A stretch of 64,000 nucleotides of DNA from positions 1 through 64,000 of the forward strand of contig JAZTWV010000047.1 of NCBI GenBank assembly GCA_045636145.1, written 5' to 3'. The DNA is from Flemingiibacterium sp045636145 (GTDB taxonomy: Bacteria > Bacillota > Clostridia > Oscillospirales > CAG-272). The first letter of the stretch is position 1, and every line of letters starts with the position of its first letter. The translations under genes were made by a program, and so were the position numbers. This document shows positions 8,936-17,291 of the stretch, in pieces. The notes under the pieces are model-generated. The model saw nothing but the letters and a program-made list of their open reading frames with translations. It did no database searches and was not told the DNA's origin.

Positions 8936-10423
8936 TCAGGCGTCAATACCGAGAGTCTTAAGCACCTCAGAGGGCATATCCTGCTTTTCAATTACAGTCT
9001 TGAAGCGGATCTCGCGCTTGTCAATATCACAAAGCGGATAGGGGATTTCGGTACCGGTGAGCGCCTTAAGCTCGCCGAGTGCCGACAGCTCGTCCGCGGG
9101 AGCTTTGCCTGCGATAGACTTATATACATCTGCGGCGAATTTATAGGGGCTGGCAGTAGATGCCACGACCATCTTAAGTCCGTCGCTCTTTTTAGCCATA
9201 TACTGTTTTGCGCAGTTAAGACCAACGGCGGTATGGGTGTCAATAAGATAACCGTTTTCATTAAAGGTGCGCTTTATTTCAAGTGAGGTGTTTTCCTCGT
9301 CGCAGAAAAGACCGGTGAAATGCTCGTCAAGCTTTGCTTTAAGTGCGGCATCTATTGTATAACAGCCATCGGTGTTAAGCTTCTTCATAAGCTCTGCGGT
9401 ATTCTCAGCTCCGCTCATTACATAGAGAAGACGCTCCAGATTGCTGGATATAAGAATATCCATTGATGGCGACATGGTGGTGTGGAAGCCGCGGTTTCTG
9501 TCGTATGTGCCTGTGGTGAGGAAATCGGTGAGGATATTATTCTTGTTGGAAGCACATACAAGGCGGTTTATGGGAAGTCCCATCATCTTTGCAATATATG
9601 CGGCGAATATGTTGCCGAAGTTGCCCGTAGGAACGGTAACGTCGATCATTTCGTCTGCTATTATCTCGCCTCTGTTGATAAGATCGCAGTATGCCGACAC
9701 ATAGTATACGATCTGAGGAGCGAGTCTGCCCCAGTTTATGGAGTTTGCACTTGAGAAGAATACGTTATTCTTGTCAAGAAGCTCAGCCATTTCCGTGTCG
9801 GAGAAAATCTTTTTAACGCCTGTCTGAGCATCGTCGAAGTTGCCTTCAATAGCGCACACATATACATTTTCACCCAGCTGTGTCGCCATCTGCAGCTTCT
9901 GCACGCGGCTGACACCGTCAACGGGATAGAATACCATGATCTTCACTCCGTCAACGTCGCGGTAGCCTTCAAGTGCCGCCTTACCTGTGTCGCCGCTTGT
10001 GGCAACCAGAATAAATGCGGTGCGGCTTTCCTCGGTCTTTTTAAGTGCCGCAGAAAGAAGACGGGGCATGATCTGAAGTGCCATATCCTTAAACGCGGAC
10101 GTTGGACCATGCCAAAGCTCAAGAACAAAGGTGTCGTCGTTAAGCTTATGAAGCGGTGCGGCACCGCCTACGAAACGGTCGGGAGAGTAAGCCTTCTCAC
10201 AGTCGGAGAGCAGCTCATCATATGTATAATCGGTAAGGAAAAGGGAAAGTATGTATGCCGCACGCTCAGGGTAAGACATGGCACAGAGCTTTGCTATGTC
10301 GCCTTTCCCAAATGTGGGGATTTTATCGGGCATGAAAAGACCGCCGTCTGATGCAAGACCTTGCTTGATAGCTCCTGCGGCACCCACAAAGTCCTTGCCG
10401 CCTCTTGTGCTGATATAATTCAT
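8936..10423 (-). CDS. thrC: Threonine synthase
   Basis: PLP enzyme converting O-phosphohomoserine to threonine; 495 residues, matching the long (fold-type II) form. The PLP lysine lies in TSAFKDMALQ, with ATSGDTGKAA as the phosphate-binding loop. The N-terminal MNYISTRGG is typical. It has its own promoter after the M19 dipeptidase. A phosphoglycerate-mutase-like protein that could supply homoserine kinase activity is encoded upstream on the same strand (14029-15240). Confidence 0.95.
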   Translation of the reverse strand: MNYISTRGGKDFVGAAGAIKQGLASDGGLFMPDKIPTFGKGDIAKLCAMSYPERAAYILSLFLTDYTYDELLSDCEKAYSPDRFVGGAAPLHKLNDDTFVLELWHGPTSAFKDMALQIMPRLLSAALKKTEESRTAFILVATSGDTGKAALEGYRDVDGVKIMVFYPVDGVSRVQKLQMATQLGENVYVCAIEGNFDDAQTGVKKIFSDTEMAELLDKNNVFFSSANSINWGRLAPQIVYYVSAYCDLINRGEIIADEMIDVTVPTGNFGNIFAAYIAKMMGLPINRLVCASNKNNILTDFLTTGTYDRNRGFHTTMSPSMDILISSNLERLLYVMSGAENTAELMKKLNTDGCYTIDAALKAKLDEHFTGLFCDEENTSLEIKRTFNENGYLIDTHTAVGLNCAKQYMAKKSDGLKMVVASTASPYKFAADVYKSIAGKAPADELSALGELKALTGTEIPYPLCDIDKREIRFKTVIEKQDMPSEVLKTLGIDA

Positions 10424-10451
10424 CGGAACCTCCGTTTTATTATATAATTTC

Positions 10452-10504
10452 CGCCATATGGCGTTTTAGAGAACTCTTAAACCTAATATCACAGCATAAT
10501 TATA
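10452..10504 (-). promoter_or_regulatory. thrC promoter (-10) and leader palindrome
   Basis: An extended -10, TGG-TATAAT, lies at 10499-10504; the matching -35 (TGGCTA) is weak and falls in the end of the dipeptidase gene. The ~68-nt leader contains a perfect 12-bp palindrome, CGCCATATGGCG (10452-10463), which could be an operator or a short hairpin. Confidence 0.5.
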
Positions 10505-10515
10505 CCACAAAAAAA

Positions 10516-11460
10516 TCATTTTAGCCATAGGGAAATGAAATTTCGGGCGTTTGCATAAAATATCTTTTCTATTAAATCGTCCGTATAGTTAATTCTTCCG
10601 AGAGCATCGGCGATTTTTTCGATATCTGACACGGTTTTGATGCCGGAGGGCAGAATATCCACTCCGTCAAGATCGCATCCGAGGCAGACGGTATTCTCTC
10701 CGCCAAGCTCCATATAATGCTCTATATGAAGAAGTATATCGTCAACGGTGCATATTTCATTTTTTGTCAAATGCATGGGAGCGAGGCTTATTCCAACAAT
10801 TCCGCCGAGCTTCGCAATTTTTGAAAAATGCGAATCGGTGAGATTTCGCCTGTGCTCACACACAACCCTTGAATTTGAGTGAGTTGCTATGCACACAGCG
10901 GAATTTTCCTGTGCCAGCGAAATAACCTCTTCGGTCATTTTGTCGGATGCGTGTGACACATCCGGTATGATACCCAGCTTGAAGCAACGCTGTACTACAT
11001 CGTATCCAAATTCGGTAAGTCCTTCATCGGTAAGATTTGAGCCGCCGATTCTGCATGGGTCGTTCCACACAAGGGTGAGAAAACGCACACCGCACTCATA
11101 AAGCCTGTTAAGCCGCGATATATCGTCGGCAATCAGCTTGCCGCCTTCAACTGCCAAAAATATGGCACCGTCCCCGTTTTTTTCGCACTCTGCAAGCTGT
11201 TTTTCGCAGGTGCAGAGCTTCACATTTTTATGCGCTTCAAGCTCCGTTTCAAGTCTGTTTCGCGCATCAAAAAAATTTGAATATGCCTCCTCCTCACCGA
11301 TGCGGTGGTCGCTCCACATTGCAAGTATCTGGCAGAATTTCTTGTATTTCGCAAGACGCGCAAGTGAGAGACAGAGGTCGTTTTCAAAGATGCTTTTGTT
11401 TTGTTTTCGGCATTCGTAAAGTGTATCGCAGTGAAGATCGAAAATTGGCAGATTATTCAA
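10516..11460 (-). CDS. Membrane-dipeptidase-like peptidase, family M19
   Basis: 314 residues of the renal dipeptidase (M19) zinc-peptidase family. Metal ligands are visible in FDLHCDT (HxD), in the EGG segment (FLAVEGGK, residues ~121-128), in VSHASD and in ATHSNSR. It is expected to hydrolyse dipeptides in the cytoplasm, as there is no signal peptide. It begins 18 nt after yraN and is probably the last gene of the lepB-rbgA-rnhB-yraN transcript. Confidence 0.88.
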   Translation of the reverse strand: MNNLPIFDLHCDTLYECRKQNKSIFENDLCLSLARLAKYKKFCQILAMWSDHRIGEEEAYSNFFDARNRLETELEAHKNVKLCTCEKQLAECEKNGDGAIFLAVEGGKLIADDISRLNRLYECGVRFLTLVWNDPCRIGGSNLTDEGLTEFGYDVVQRCFKLGIIPDVSHASDKMTEEVISLAQENSAVCIATHSNSRVVCEHRRNLTDSHFSKIAKLGGIVGISLAPMHLTKNEICTVDDILLHIEHYMELGGENTVCLGCDLDGVDILPSGIKTVSDIEKIADALGRINYTDDLIEKIFYANARNFISLWLK

Positions 11461-11478
11461 AGCCGTGCTTCCTTTCGC

Positions 11479-11883
11479 CTAATAATGTACCGCGTTTCGC
11501 AGATGCTTGATATCAAGTGCGGGGGTATCTTCCGGCGTGACGGGATTCCCCTCGCGTATGGGAGGAAAATAAACCTCAATTACATCAATGCGCGGCTGTT
11601 TGTTTGGCTTGTAACGCCTAAGATATCCTTCGGCGGCACGGAGCAGTTTTTTCTTCTTTTCATAATTAACAGCCAGGCAAGGACGCCCAAATCGCTTGTT
11701 TGATTCTGTCTGCGCGCGGGTTTTCACTTCTACGAATACAATATATTTTTCATCCTCGGCGATTATGTCGAACTCGTCGCGGAAAATGCGGAAATTGCGA
11801 GCTTTGATGCTGTATCCGGCATCCTCAAGAAAACGAGCTGCCAATTCTTCGCCGCGAGCGCCGATTGTAGCTTTATAGGTCAT
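11479..11883 (-). CDS. yraN: YraN family (UPF0102) endonuclease-like protein
   Basis: 134 residues. The N-terminal GARGEELAARFLEDAG and the EFDIIA...IVFVEVKTR motif (Asp, Glu, Lys of a restriction-endonuclease-like fold) define the family. The biochemical role is not established. Its start overlaps the rnhB stop by 4 nt (ATGA), as in many Firmicutes where rnhB and yraN are paired. Confidence 0.88.
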   Translation of the reverse strand: MTYKATIGARGEELAARFLEDAGYSIKARNFRIFRDEFDIIAEDEKYIVFVEVKTRAQTESNKRFGRPCLAVNYEKKKKLLRAAEGYLRRYKPNKQPRIDVIEVYFPPIREGNPVTPEDTPALDIKHLRNAVHY

Positions 11884-12494
11884 TTTTCATCAAGGTTTTT
11901 AAGGAAACACCGCCTGTAAATCGGGGGAATTTCTCCGTTTTCGGCGATAAACTCCTTAAGTGCGGCATAGTGAGCCTTGGTGGGGTATCCCTTGTGAGCG
12001 GCAAGACCAAGCGTGGGATATATCTTATCAAGCTCATAAAGCTGACGGTCACGGGTCACTTTGGCAAGTATGGATGCCGCGGCAATTGACGGGGAGAGGG
12101 CATCTCCGCCAACGAGAGGAATTGCATGTATGGGAAATTCCCTCGCCACGTTTCCGTCCACAAGCACAAGGTCGGGCGTAGGGCTGAGCTTTGCCACAGC
12201 ACGCCGCATAGCAAGCTGTGATGCATTCAGAATGTTGTATTCATCAATCTCCGCCGGAGTAGCCTGTGCAACTGCCCATGAGATAGCATTTTCCACTATA
12301 AGCTCATACAGGGCATCGCGGCGCTTCTCGGTAAGCTTTTTTGAGTCGTTGAGACGCTCAAGCACAATTCCGGCAGGAAGTATGCAGGCACCTGCCACAA
12401 CATTTCCGCAAAGCGGACCTCTGCCGGCTTCATCTGTGCCGCATATGATGTGAAAGCCCTTTTCGGTATAGCTGTTTTCAATATTCCAATCCAT
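11880..12494 (-). CDS. rnhB: Ribonuclease HII
   Basis: Removes ribonucleotides from DNA and the RNA of RNA:DNA hybrids. 204 residues, full length. Catalytic acidic residues lie in GTDEAGRGPLCG (Asp-Glu), VLVDGN (Asp) and SIAAASILAKVTRD (Asp). It is located between rbgA and yraN with 17 nt and -4 nt spacing. Confidence 0.95.
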   Translation of the reverse strand: MDWNIENSYTEKGFHIICGTDEAGRGPLCGNVVAGACILPAGIVLERLNDSKKLTEKRRDALYELIVENAISWAVAQATPAEIDEYNILNASQLAMRRAVAKLSPTPDLVLVDGNVAREFPIHAIPLVGGDALSPSIAAASILAKVTRDRQLYELDKIYPTLGLAAHKGYPTKAHYAALKEFIAENGEIPPIYRRCFLKNLDEK

Positions 12495-12511
12495 TATACG
12501 TCCGCTCCCTG

Positions 12512-13384
12512 TTAAAGTGTGGGCGGAAGCTCAAGGGTTATGCGACCTATCTTTGCTCCGCGGAATTCGTCAAGCAGCATATTGGCGGTGCGCTCGTAGT
12601 TTATCTCACCGCCTGATATAAGGAAGCCGCGCTTTTTGCCTATAACCTCAAACAGCTCATAGTCCTGAAGCTCCTCATACTGTGACATCTCACCGAGCTT
12701 ATAACGCTCTGAGAGCTTGTCCGGAGCATTTCTTCTGAGCCTGCCCACAAGCAGTATTGCTATGTGTTCAATGTCAAGTATGTCGTCTTTGATAGCACCC
12801 GTCATAGCGAGGTTTTCACCAACGGTGCGGTCTTCGAATTTCGGCCACAGCACGCCCGGCATATCAAGAAGGTCAATACCGATAGTGGTGGGAATCCACT
12901 GCTTTGTGCGAGTTACGCCGGGGCGATCCTCCACCTTGGCTTTGCCCGAACCTGCAATTTTATTTATAAGCGAGGATTTTCCGACGTTGGGTATACCGAC
13001 CATCATGGCTTTAAGCCGTCTGCCGGTCATACCCTTCGACTCGTAGCGTTCAAGCTTTTCCTCAAGCACCTTTTTTATGGCAGGCGCGATGGCGTTCATA
13101 TTTTCGCCTGCACGGCAGTCATAGAATATGGCTTCACGTCCGATACTGCGGTAATATTCCTGCCATTTTTTGCTGATATCCGGATCGGCAAGGCTTGCCT
13201 TGCTCAGCACTGTAAGATGTGGTTTATCCTTTGTCAGCCTTTCAAGGTCCGGGTTTTTTGAGCTGTGGGGTATGCGCGCGTCAAGTATTTCGATTACGAT
13301 ATCCACAAGCGGCAGACATTCAGTAATAAGCCGCTTGGTCTTTGCCATATGACCCGGAAACCACTGTATTATTTCTGAGGGCAT
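12512..13384 (-). CDS. rbgA: Ribosome biogenesis GTPase RbgA (YlqF)
   Basis: Circularly permuted GTPase needed for late 50S assembly; 290 residues. WFPGHMAK is the family N-terminal signature. The motifs follow the permuted order: the G4 region comes first, then G1 GIPNVGKSS, then G3 DMPGVLWP. The G4 position reads LSKAS instead of the usual NKxD, so the Asn and Asp that read guanine are both missing (see findings). The C-terminal RNA-binding part is present. Lies between lepB and rnhB, the usual arrangement. Confidence 0.9.
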   Translation of the reverse strand: MPSEIIQWFPGHMAKTKRLITECLPLVDIVIEILDARIPHSSKNPDLERLTKDKPHLTVLSKASLADPDISKKWQEYYRSIGREAIFYDCRAGENMNAIAPAIKKVLEEKLERYESKGMTGRRLKAMMVGIPNVGKSSLINKIAGSGKAKVEDRPGVTRTKQWIPTTIGIDLLDMPGVLWPKFEDRTVGENLAMTGAIKDDILDIEHIAILLVGRLRRNAPDKLSERYKLGEMSQYEELQDYELFEVIGKKRGFLISGGEINYERTANMLLDEFRGAKIGRITLELPPTL

Positions 13385-13405
13385 AGCTTTGCCTCCTTTC
13401 GTGTA

Positions 13406-14002
13406 TCAGTTGACTTTGCCGAATCTTGATAGTGGGGTAATTCTGAACAGCACACGGCCGAATATAAAGCGTGTGTCCACGCATCCTATCTGACTGCCGC
13501 GGCTGTCATTGGAGTAGTTGCGGTTGTCTCCAAGTACAAATATCTGTCCGTCCGGAACGGTTATGGGGAATTTCACATCGTAGGAACGCATATCGTAGCC
13601 GTCGATATAGTTTACATATGGCTCGTCAAGAGCTTCGCCGTCAACATATACGGTCCAAGTTTCAAAGTCGATGTCAACCTCCTGACCCTCGGTGGCAATG
13701 ACGCGCTTAACTATTCCGCCGTCAATTCTGCTGTCAGGGGATTGGAAAACCACAATATCACCCTGAGCCGGGGTGTAGAACAGATTGCTGACACACAGCA
13801 CCTCGCGGTCATGAAGGGTATTATTCATGGAGGGACCGTCAACAAAAGCGATTCTTACCACAAATGTGAAAATTAAAAGCACCGCCGAGATCGTAATGAC
13901 GAAAATCTCTATCCAATCGTATATTTCCCGTGCCGCTTTGAAGCCGGCAGTGGCTTTTTTAGAATTGGCGGAGGTATTGTTTTCATTAGGAGTATTATTC
14001 AC
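13406..14002 (-). CDS. lepB: Signal peptidase I
   Basis: Membrane serine protease that removes signal peptides of exported proteins. 198 residues with one N-terminal transmembrane helix (IFVITISAVLLIFTFVV). The catalytic Ser is in GPSMNNTL and the Lys in GGIVKRVIA. GDNRNYSNDSR is the conserved box D/E. It sits upstream of rbgA (21 nt gap). Confidence 0.93.
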   Translation of the reverse strand: MNNTPNENNTSANSKKATAGFKAAREIYDWIEIFVITISAVLLIFTFVVRIAFVDGPSMNNTLHDREVLCVSNLFYTPAQGDIVVFQSPDSRIDGGIVKRVIATEGQEVDIDFETWTVYVDGEALDEPYVNYIDGYDMRSYDVKFPITVPDGQIFVLGDNRNYSNDSRGSQIGCVDTRFIFGRVLFRITPLSRFGKVN

Positions 14003-14028
14003 GGTGATATCTCCTTTCGGCAGGATAG

Positions 14029-15240
14029 TTATTTTTCGATCATGTAAGAGAGCAGGTCATAACCGTGCTCAAGATATAATCCCTTTGCCTCACAGCTTTC
14101 CTCGGTGAAGCAGTCAACGCCGTCCTGTTCCTTTTTAGAAGAATATATGATGAACGGAACGGGATCCATGGAGTGAGTGCGCATACACAGAGGTGTAGGA
14201 TGATCCGGCAGAATCATAATCTTGAAATCCTCACCTGTTGATACAAGATAATCGTAAACGGGACGGAGGATAAGCTCGTCGATCTTTTCAACTGAGAGTA
14301 TTTTGTTTTCAAGCTCGGCGCGATGACCGCATTCGTCGGGTGCCTCAACGTGTATGTATACAAAATCCTTTTCGTTTTCGAATGCCTCAATAGCGGCATC
14401 CGCCTTTCCGGAAAAGTTGGTATGAACATTTCCAGTAGCGCCTTCAACGTCAATAGACTGAAGTCCTGCGCAAAGTCCGATACCCTTTATAAGGTCAACG
14501 GCGGAAATTACAGCACCGCGAAGTCCCCATTTCTCATAGAAGTTGGGGAGCGCAGGCTTTTTGCCGGGACTCCAGAGCCAGATTGAGTTGGCAGGGCGCA
14601 GACCTCTAGCGCGGCGTGCTTCGTTTATGGGATGATGGTTGAGAATATCGTAGCTCTCACGCATAAGCTCATAGAACGGCTTGCCTGCATCACCCGTCGG
14701 GAGATGATCTTTTATGTTCTGACCGAGGATGTCATGAGGACGCATGAAATTGTATTCGGATGGAGTATTATTCCATATCATGCAGTGGCGGTAGCTTACG
14801 CCTGTGTAGAAATGACGGAAATCAGTACCGAAATGCTCCTCCATTGCCTTAATAAGCTCACTTGCTTCAGCAGTTGTGATCTCATCCGCAGAATGGTCTA
14901 ACATTATCTTGTCATCATAGTTTTCTTCTTCCTCGCTGAGCGTAACAACATTGCAGCGGTAAGCGGTATCCTCGGGGCGCATGGTGAGTCCCATTGAAAC
15001 AGCTTCAAGGGGAGAGCGTCCCTTCGAGTATATTTTGGGGTCGTAGGAAAGAACTGCTATATTTGCTGTATCTGATTCGGGAACCATTCCTTCGGGAACG
15101 TTTGAAACAGTGCCGCAGAGTGATTTTTTTGCAAGCTCATCCATCATAGGCTTGTTGGCGGCTGCCATGGGAGTTTTGTTTCCCAGCTCTTCGATTTTAT
15201 AGTCTGCCATACCGTCGCAGAGTAAAACAAGGTATTTCAT
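14029..15240 (-). CDS. Cofactor-independent phosphoglycerate mutase family protein (ApgM-like / proposed homoserine kinase)
   Basis: 403 residues of the alkaline-phosphatase superfamily, archaeal-type phosphoglycerate mutase branch. Metal-binding motifs include LCDGMAD near the N-terminus, PESDTANIAVL (the phosphorylated Ser) and HVEAPDECGH / ILPDHPTPL for the second metal. The family contains both 2,3-bisphosphoglycerate-independent mutases and members proposed as homoserine kinases (TIGR02535). Because thrC lies on the same strand 4 kb downstream and no thrB is visible, the kinase role deserves thought, but the sequence alone does not decide. First gene of the lepB-rbgA-rnhB transcript (26 nt before lepB). 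Confidence 0.75.
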   Translation of the reverse strand: MKYLVLLCDGMADYKIEELGNKTPMAAANKPMMDELAKKSLCGTVSNVPEGMVPESDTANIAVLSYDPKIYSKGRSPLEAVSMGLTMRPEDTAYRCNVVTLSEEEENYDDKIMLDHSADEITTAEASELIKAMEEHFGTDFRHFYTGVSYRHCMIWNNTPSEYNFMRPHDILGQNIKDHLPTGDAGKPFYELMRESYDILNHHPINEARRARGLRPANSIWLWSPGKKPALPNFYEKWGLRGAVISAVDLIKGIGLCAGLQSIDVEGATGNVHTNFSGKADAAIEAFENEKDFVYIHVEAPDECGHRAELENKILSVEKIDELILRPVYDYLVSTGEDFKIMILPDHPTPLCMRTHSMDPVPFIIYSSKKEQDGVDCFTEESCEAKGLYLEHGYDLLSYMIEK

Positions 15241-15306
15241 AAGAGTTATATCCTTTATCAGTCATTTTGTTTCGAGTATATATGCAAACATAAATACTCA
15301 GAATAT

Positions 15307-15335
15307 ATTATACCACAAATAAACGGCGCATACAA
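15307..15335 (-). promoter_or_regulatory. Promoter of the ApgM-like / lepB / rbgA transcript
   Basis: TTGTAT and TATAAT with a 17-bp spacer; TGG precedes the -10 (extended -10). Confidence 0.65.
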
Positions 15336-15360
15336 GTGCGAATAGGTCAAATTTTCATGA

Positions 15361-15407
15361 AAAAAACAGGCGCGAAGTGTTTATTTTCACTTCAATCACC
15401 TGTTTTT
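15361..15407 (-). terminator. Terminator overlapping the end of tadA
   Basis: Stem AAACAGG (15364-15370) with CCTGTTT (15399-15405) and inner GAAGTG/CACTTC, followed on the minus strand by a run of T. It includes the tadA stop codon. Confidence 0.75.
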
Positions 15408-15860
15408 CATCTCTCTTAGCCGTTTAAAGAAGGATTTAAGCTGCATTACGGCATCTTTTTCCAAAACACCGAATACAATCTCCGGTTTATGGTTCAGGGG
15501 ATAAAAATTAAGATTTATAAGACTGCCAAATGCGCCTGCTTTGGCATCCTTTGCGCCAATCACTACACGTTTTATCCGCGAATTTACAATAGCACCGGCA
15601 CACATGGGACAAGGCTCAAGAGTTACATACAGTTCGCATTTGTGAAGTCTCCAGCCGCCAAGCTTCCTGCATGCTTCATTGATGGCAATAAGCTCTGCGT
15701 GCGCTGTGGCGTTTTTGTCGATTTCCCTGCGATTGTATGCTTCGGATACTATCTCATCGCCCATTACCACAACTGCTCCTACCGGAACTTCTCCGATAGC
15801 GGCGGCTTCATCGGCAAGTGCAAGTGCACGGCGCATGAATTTTTCGTCACGCTCATTCAT
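15396..15860 (-). CDS. tadA: tRNA-specific adenosine deaminase TadA
   Basis: Converts A34 to inosine in tRNA-Arg(ACG). Start chosen at ATG 15860 (MNERDEKFM), which follows GGAGG; an upstream in-frame ATG at 15908 lies inside the preceding gene and has no better site. 154 residues. Zinc ligands and the catalytic Glu are in HAELIA and PCPMCAGAI. The start overlaps the end of the upstream glycosidase-like gene by 8 nt, so translation is probably coupled. Confidence 0.92.
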   Translation of the reverse strand: MNERDEKFMRRALALADEAAAIGEVPVGAVVVMGDEIVSEAYNRREIDKNATAHAELIAINEACRKLGGWRLHKCELYVTLEPCPMCAGAIVNSRIKRVVIGAKDAKAGAFGSLINLNFYPLNHKPEIVFGVLEKDAVMQLKSFFKRLREMKNR

Positions 15861-17019
15861 CGGTGTAAGCCTCCGTTTCGGCGGTATCCTCGGTAATTTT
15901 CGGCGCAACCAGCCATGCGTTGGGAAGCCGTCTTCCGTATGTAGGATTAAGAGAGCTGTTCTTGGTTATAACCTCACCCTTGTAGGCAAGCACGGAGCTT
16001 GATCCGCCGTCACAGCAGGCGGCATTAACGATGCCGTATTTCTGAAGTATTTCGACAAGATCACCCATGGTGCATCCGATGCTCCATGTGGGCTGTCTTC
16101 CGTCGATTATAAGAAACGCGATAACTCCGTCCTCTCGCTGTCCAATGGCGGTGCGCGGCTGTATGCCGTATCCGCCGGAGCCTTCTATCTGCGCTTCTCC
16201 GTCGGCTATCAGGACAGGTCCGAACTGTATGCCTGCGCGAATATCGTAATACTGCCAATCTTTAACGTTGCCCACAACAAGCTTGTCGTTTGAGGTTATA
16301 AGCACCGAGCCGTAGTAGCTGACTGCCGTTCCCCAATATTCACCCTCTGAATAAGAAAGACCGATAATATCTCCGCCGTGACCGGAATCGCCGGGATCAT
16401 TGAAGCCGCTGGCGTTTATTCCGGCTATAGCACCGTGATGTGCCATCATGGCTTTTATGCGAAGTCCCTCCTTATGCTTGTATGGAGTAGAGCCGAGATA
16501 TACACGGGACGGATCGTCTATAAGCATTATTTTGCCGCGGTAGGATGTGCCGACTATCTCGGATATTACAATCCCTTCTTCAATATCGTTTACAAGTACG
16601 GTGTAACCTGCGTAATCGGTGTCACCGACACTAAGCTCGTTTTGGCACAGAATATCCGATGGAACTTCGGGTAAAATCGTAGCTTCCGCATCGGATGTAT
16701 CGGTGTCCTCAGCATCCGACTTCGAGAGATGCTCACCTCCGCCTATAACGTCGGATGTATCGGTTTTATTTGCCGTAACCTCATCTATGATATACGAGGG
16801 GATAAAGGCAGTGGCGAGCCACTGATGATCGCCTGTGGTCATAGCTGTTTCTATGTATATATCACGCCAATATTTGATAAAGGGGATATTTGAGAAAACA
16901 AACAGCAAATACATTGTGACTGCCAGAATTATGGCGGCGCAGGGGATTATAACCCGTTTTTTCTTAAGCATATCAGATAGTCTTAAATTCTTTTTAGGAG
17001 TTCTTATGTGATTCTGCAT
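15853..17019 (-). CDS. Membrane-anchored phosphodiester glycosidase family protein (NAGPA domain)
   Basis: 388 residues. A single transmembrane helix (~residues 22-42) is followed by an acidic Asp/Thr/Ser-rich linker (~85-115) and an NAGPA (phosphodiester N-acetylglucosaminidase) domain from ~150 to 375. Conserved parts include GINASGFND, RTAIGQREDG, LIIDGRQP and NAACCDGGSSS. Relatives are linked to exopolysaccharide or wall glycopolymer processing. It should act outside the membrane. The substrate is unknown. Co-transcribed with tadA. Confidence 0.8.
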   Translation of the reverse strand: MQNHIRTPKKNLRLSDMLKKKRVIIPCAAIILAVTMYLLFVFSNIPFIKYWRDIYIETAMTTGDHQWLATAFIPSYIIDEVTANKTDTSDVIGGGEHLSKSDAEDTDTSDAEATILPEVPSDILCQNELSVGDTDYAGYTVLVNDIEEGIVISEIVGTSYRGKIMLIDDPSRVYLGSTPYKHKEGLRIKAMMAHHGAIAGINASGFNDPGDSGHGGDIIGLSYSEGEYWGTAVSYYGSVLITSNDKLVVGNVKDWQYYDIRAGIQFGPVLIADGEAQIEGSGGYGIQPRTAIGQREDGVIAFLIIDGRQPTWSIGCTMGDLVEILQKYGIVNAACCDGGSSSVLAYKGEVITKNSSLNPTYGRRLPNAWLVAPKITEDTAETEAYTDE

Positions 17020-17291
17020 TTATTATCTCCACTCAGAAATTTATATTTTCACGGTGACGTGGTTAAATAAAAGCCGGCATTCTTAGCACGACTACTTAAT
17101 TATAAATAATAATGAAAGATATGGTGTTAATAATGTGTAAATTTTGTCTTTGCTTCGCACAAATTCGTTTTAATCTCACTACAGGTACACGGCACAAATA
17201 TTGTTACTCATACAATTCCCCACGGTGCGCAAATTAGTTTCACGGCGATTTCGAATATGCCGTAACAATGTAAAACTAAAGAGGGATGTCA

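Noticed and set aside
17185..17215. CATACAA at 17209-17215 as a sigma-G -10 for spoIVB
   Set aside because: It matches CATACTA at six of seven bases, but the upstream GTACA is a poor -35 with an unusual 19-bp spacer. Too weak to annotate.
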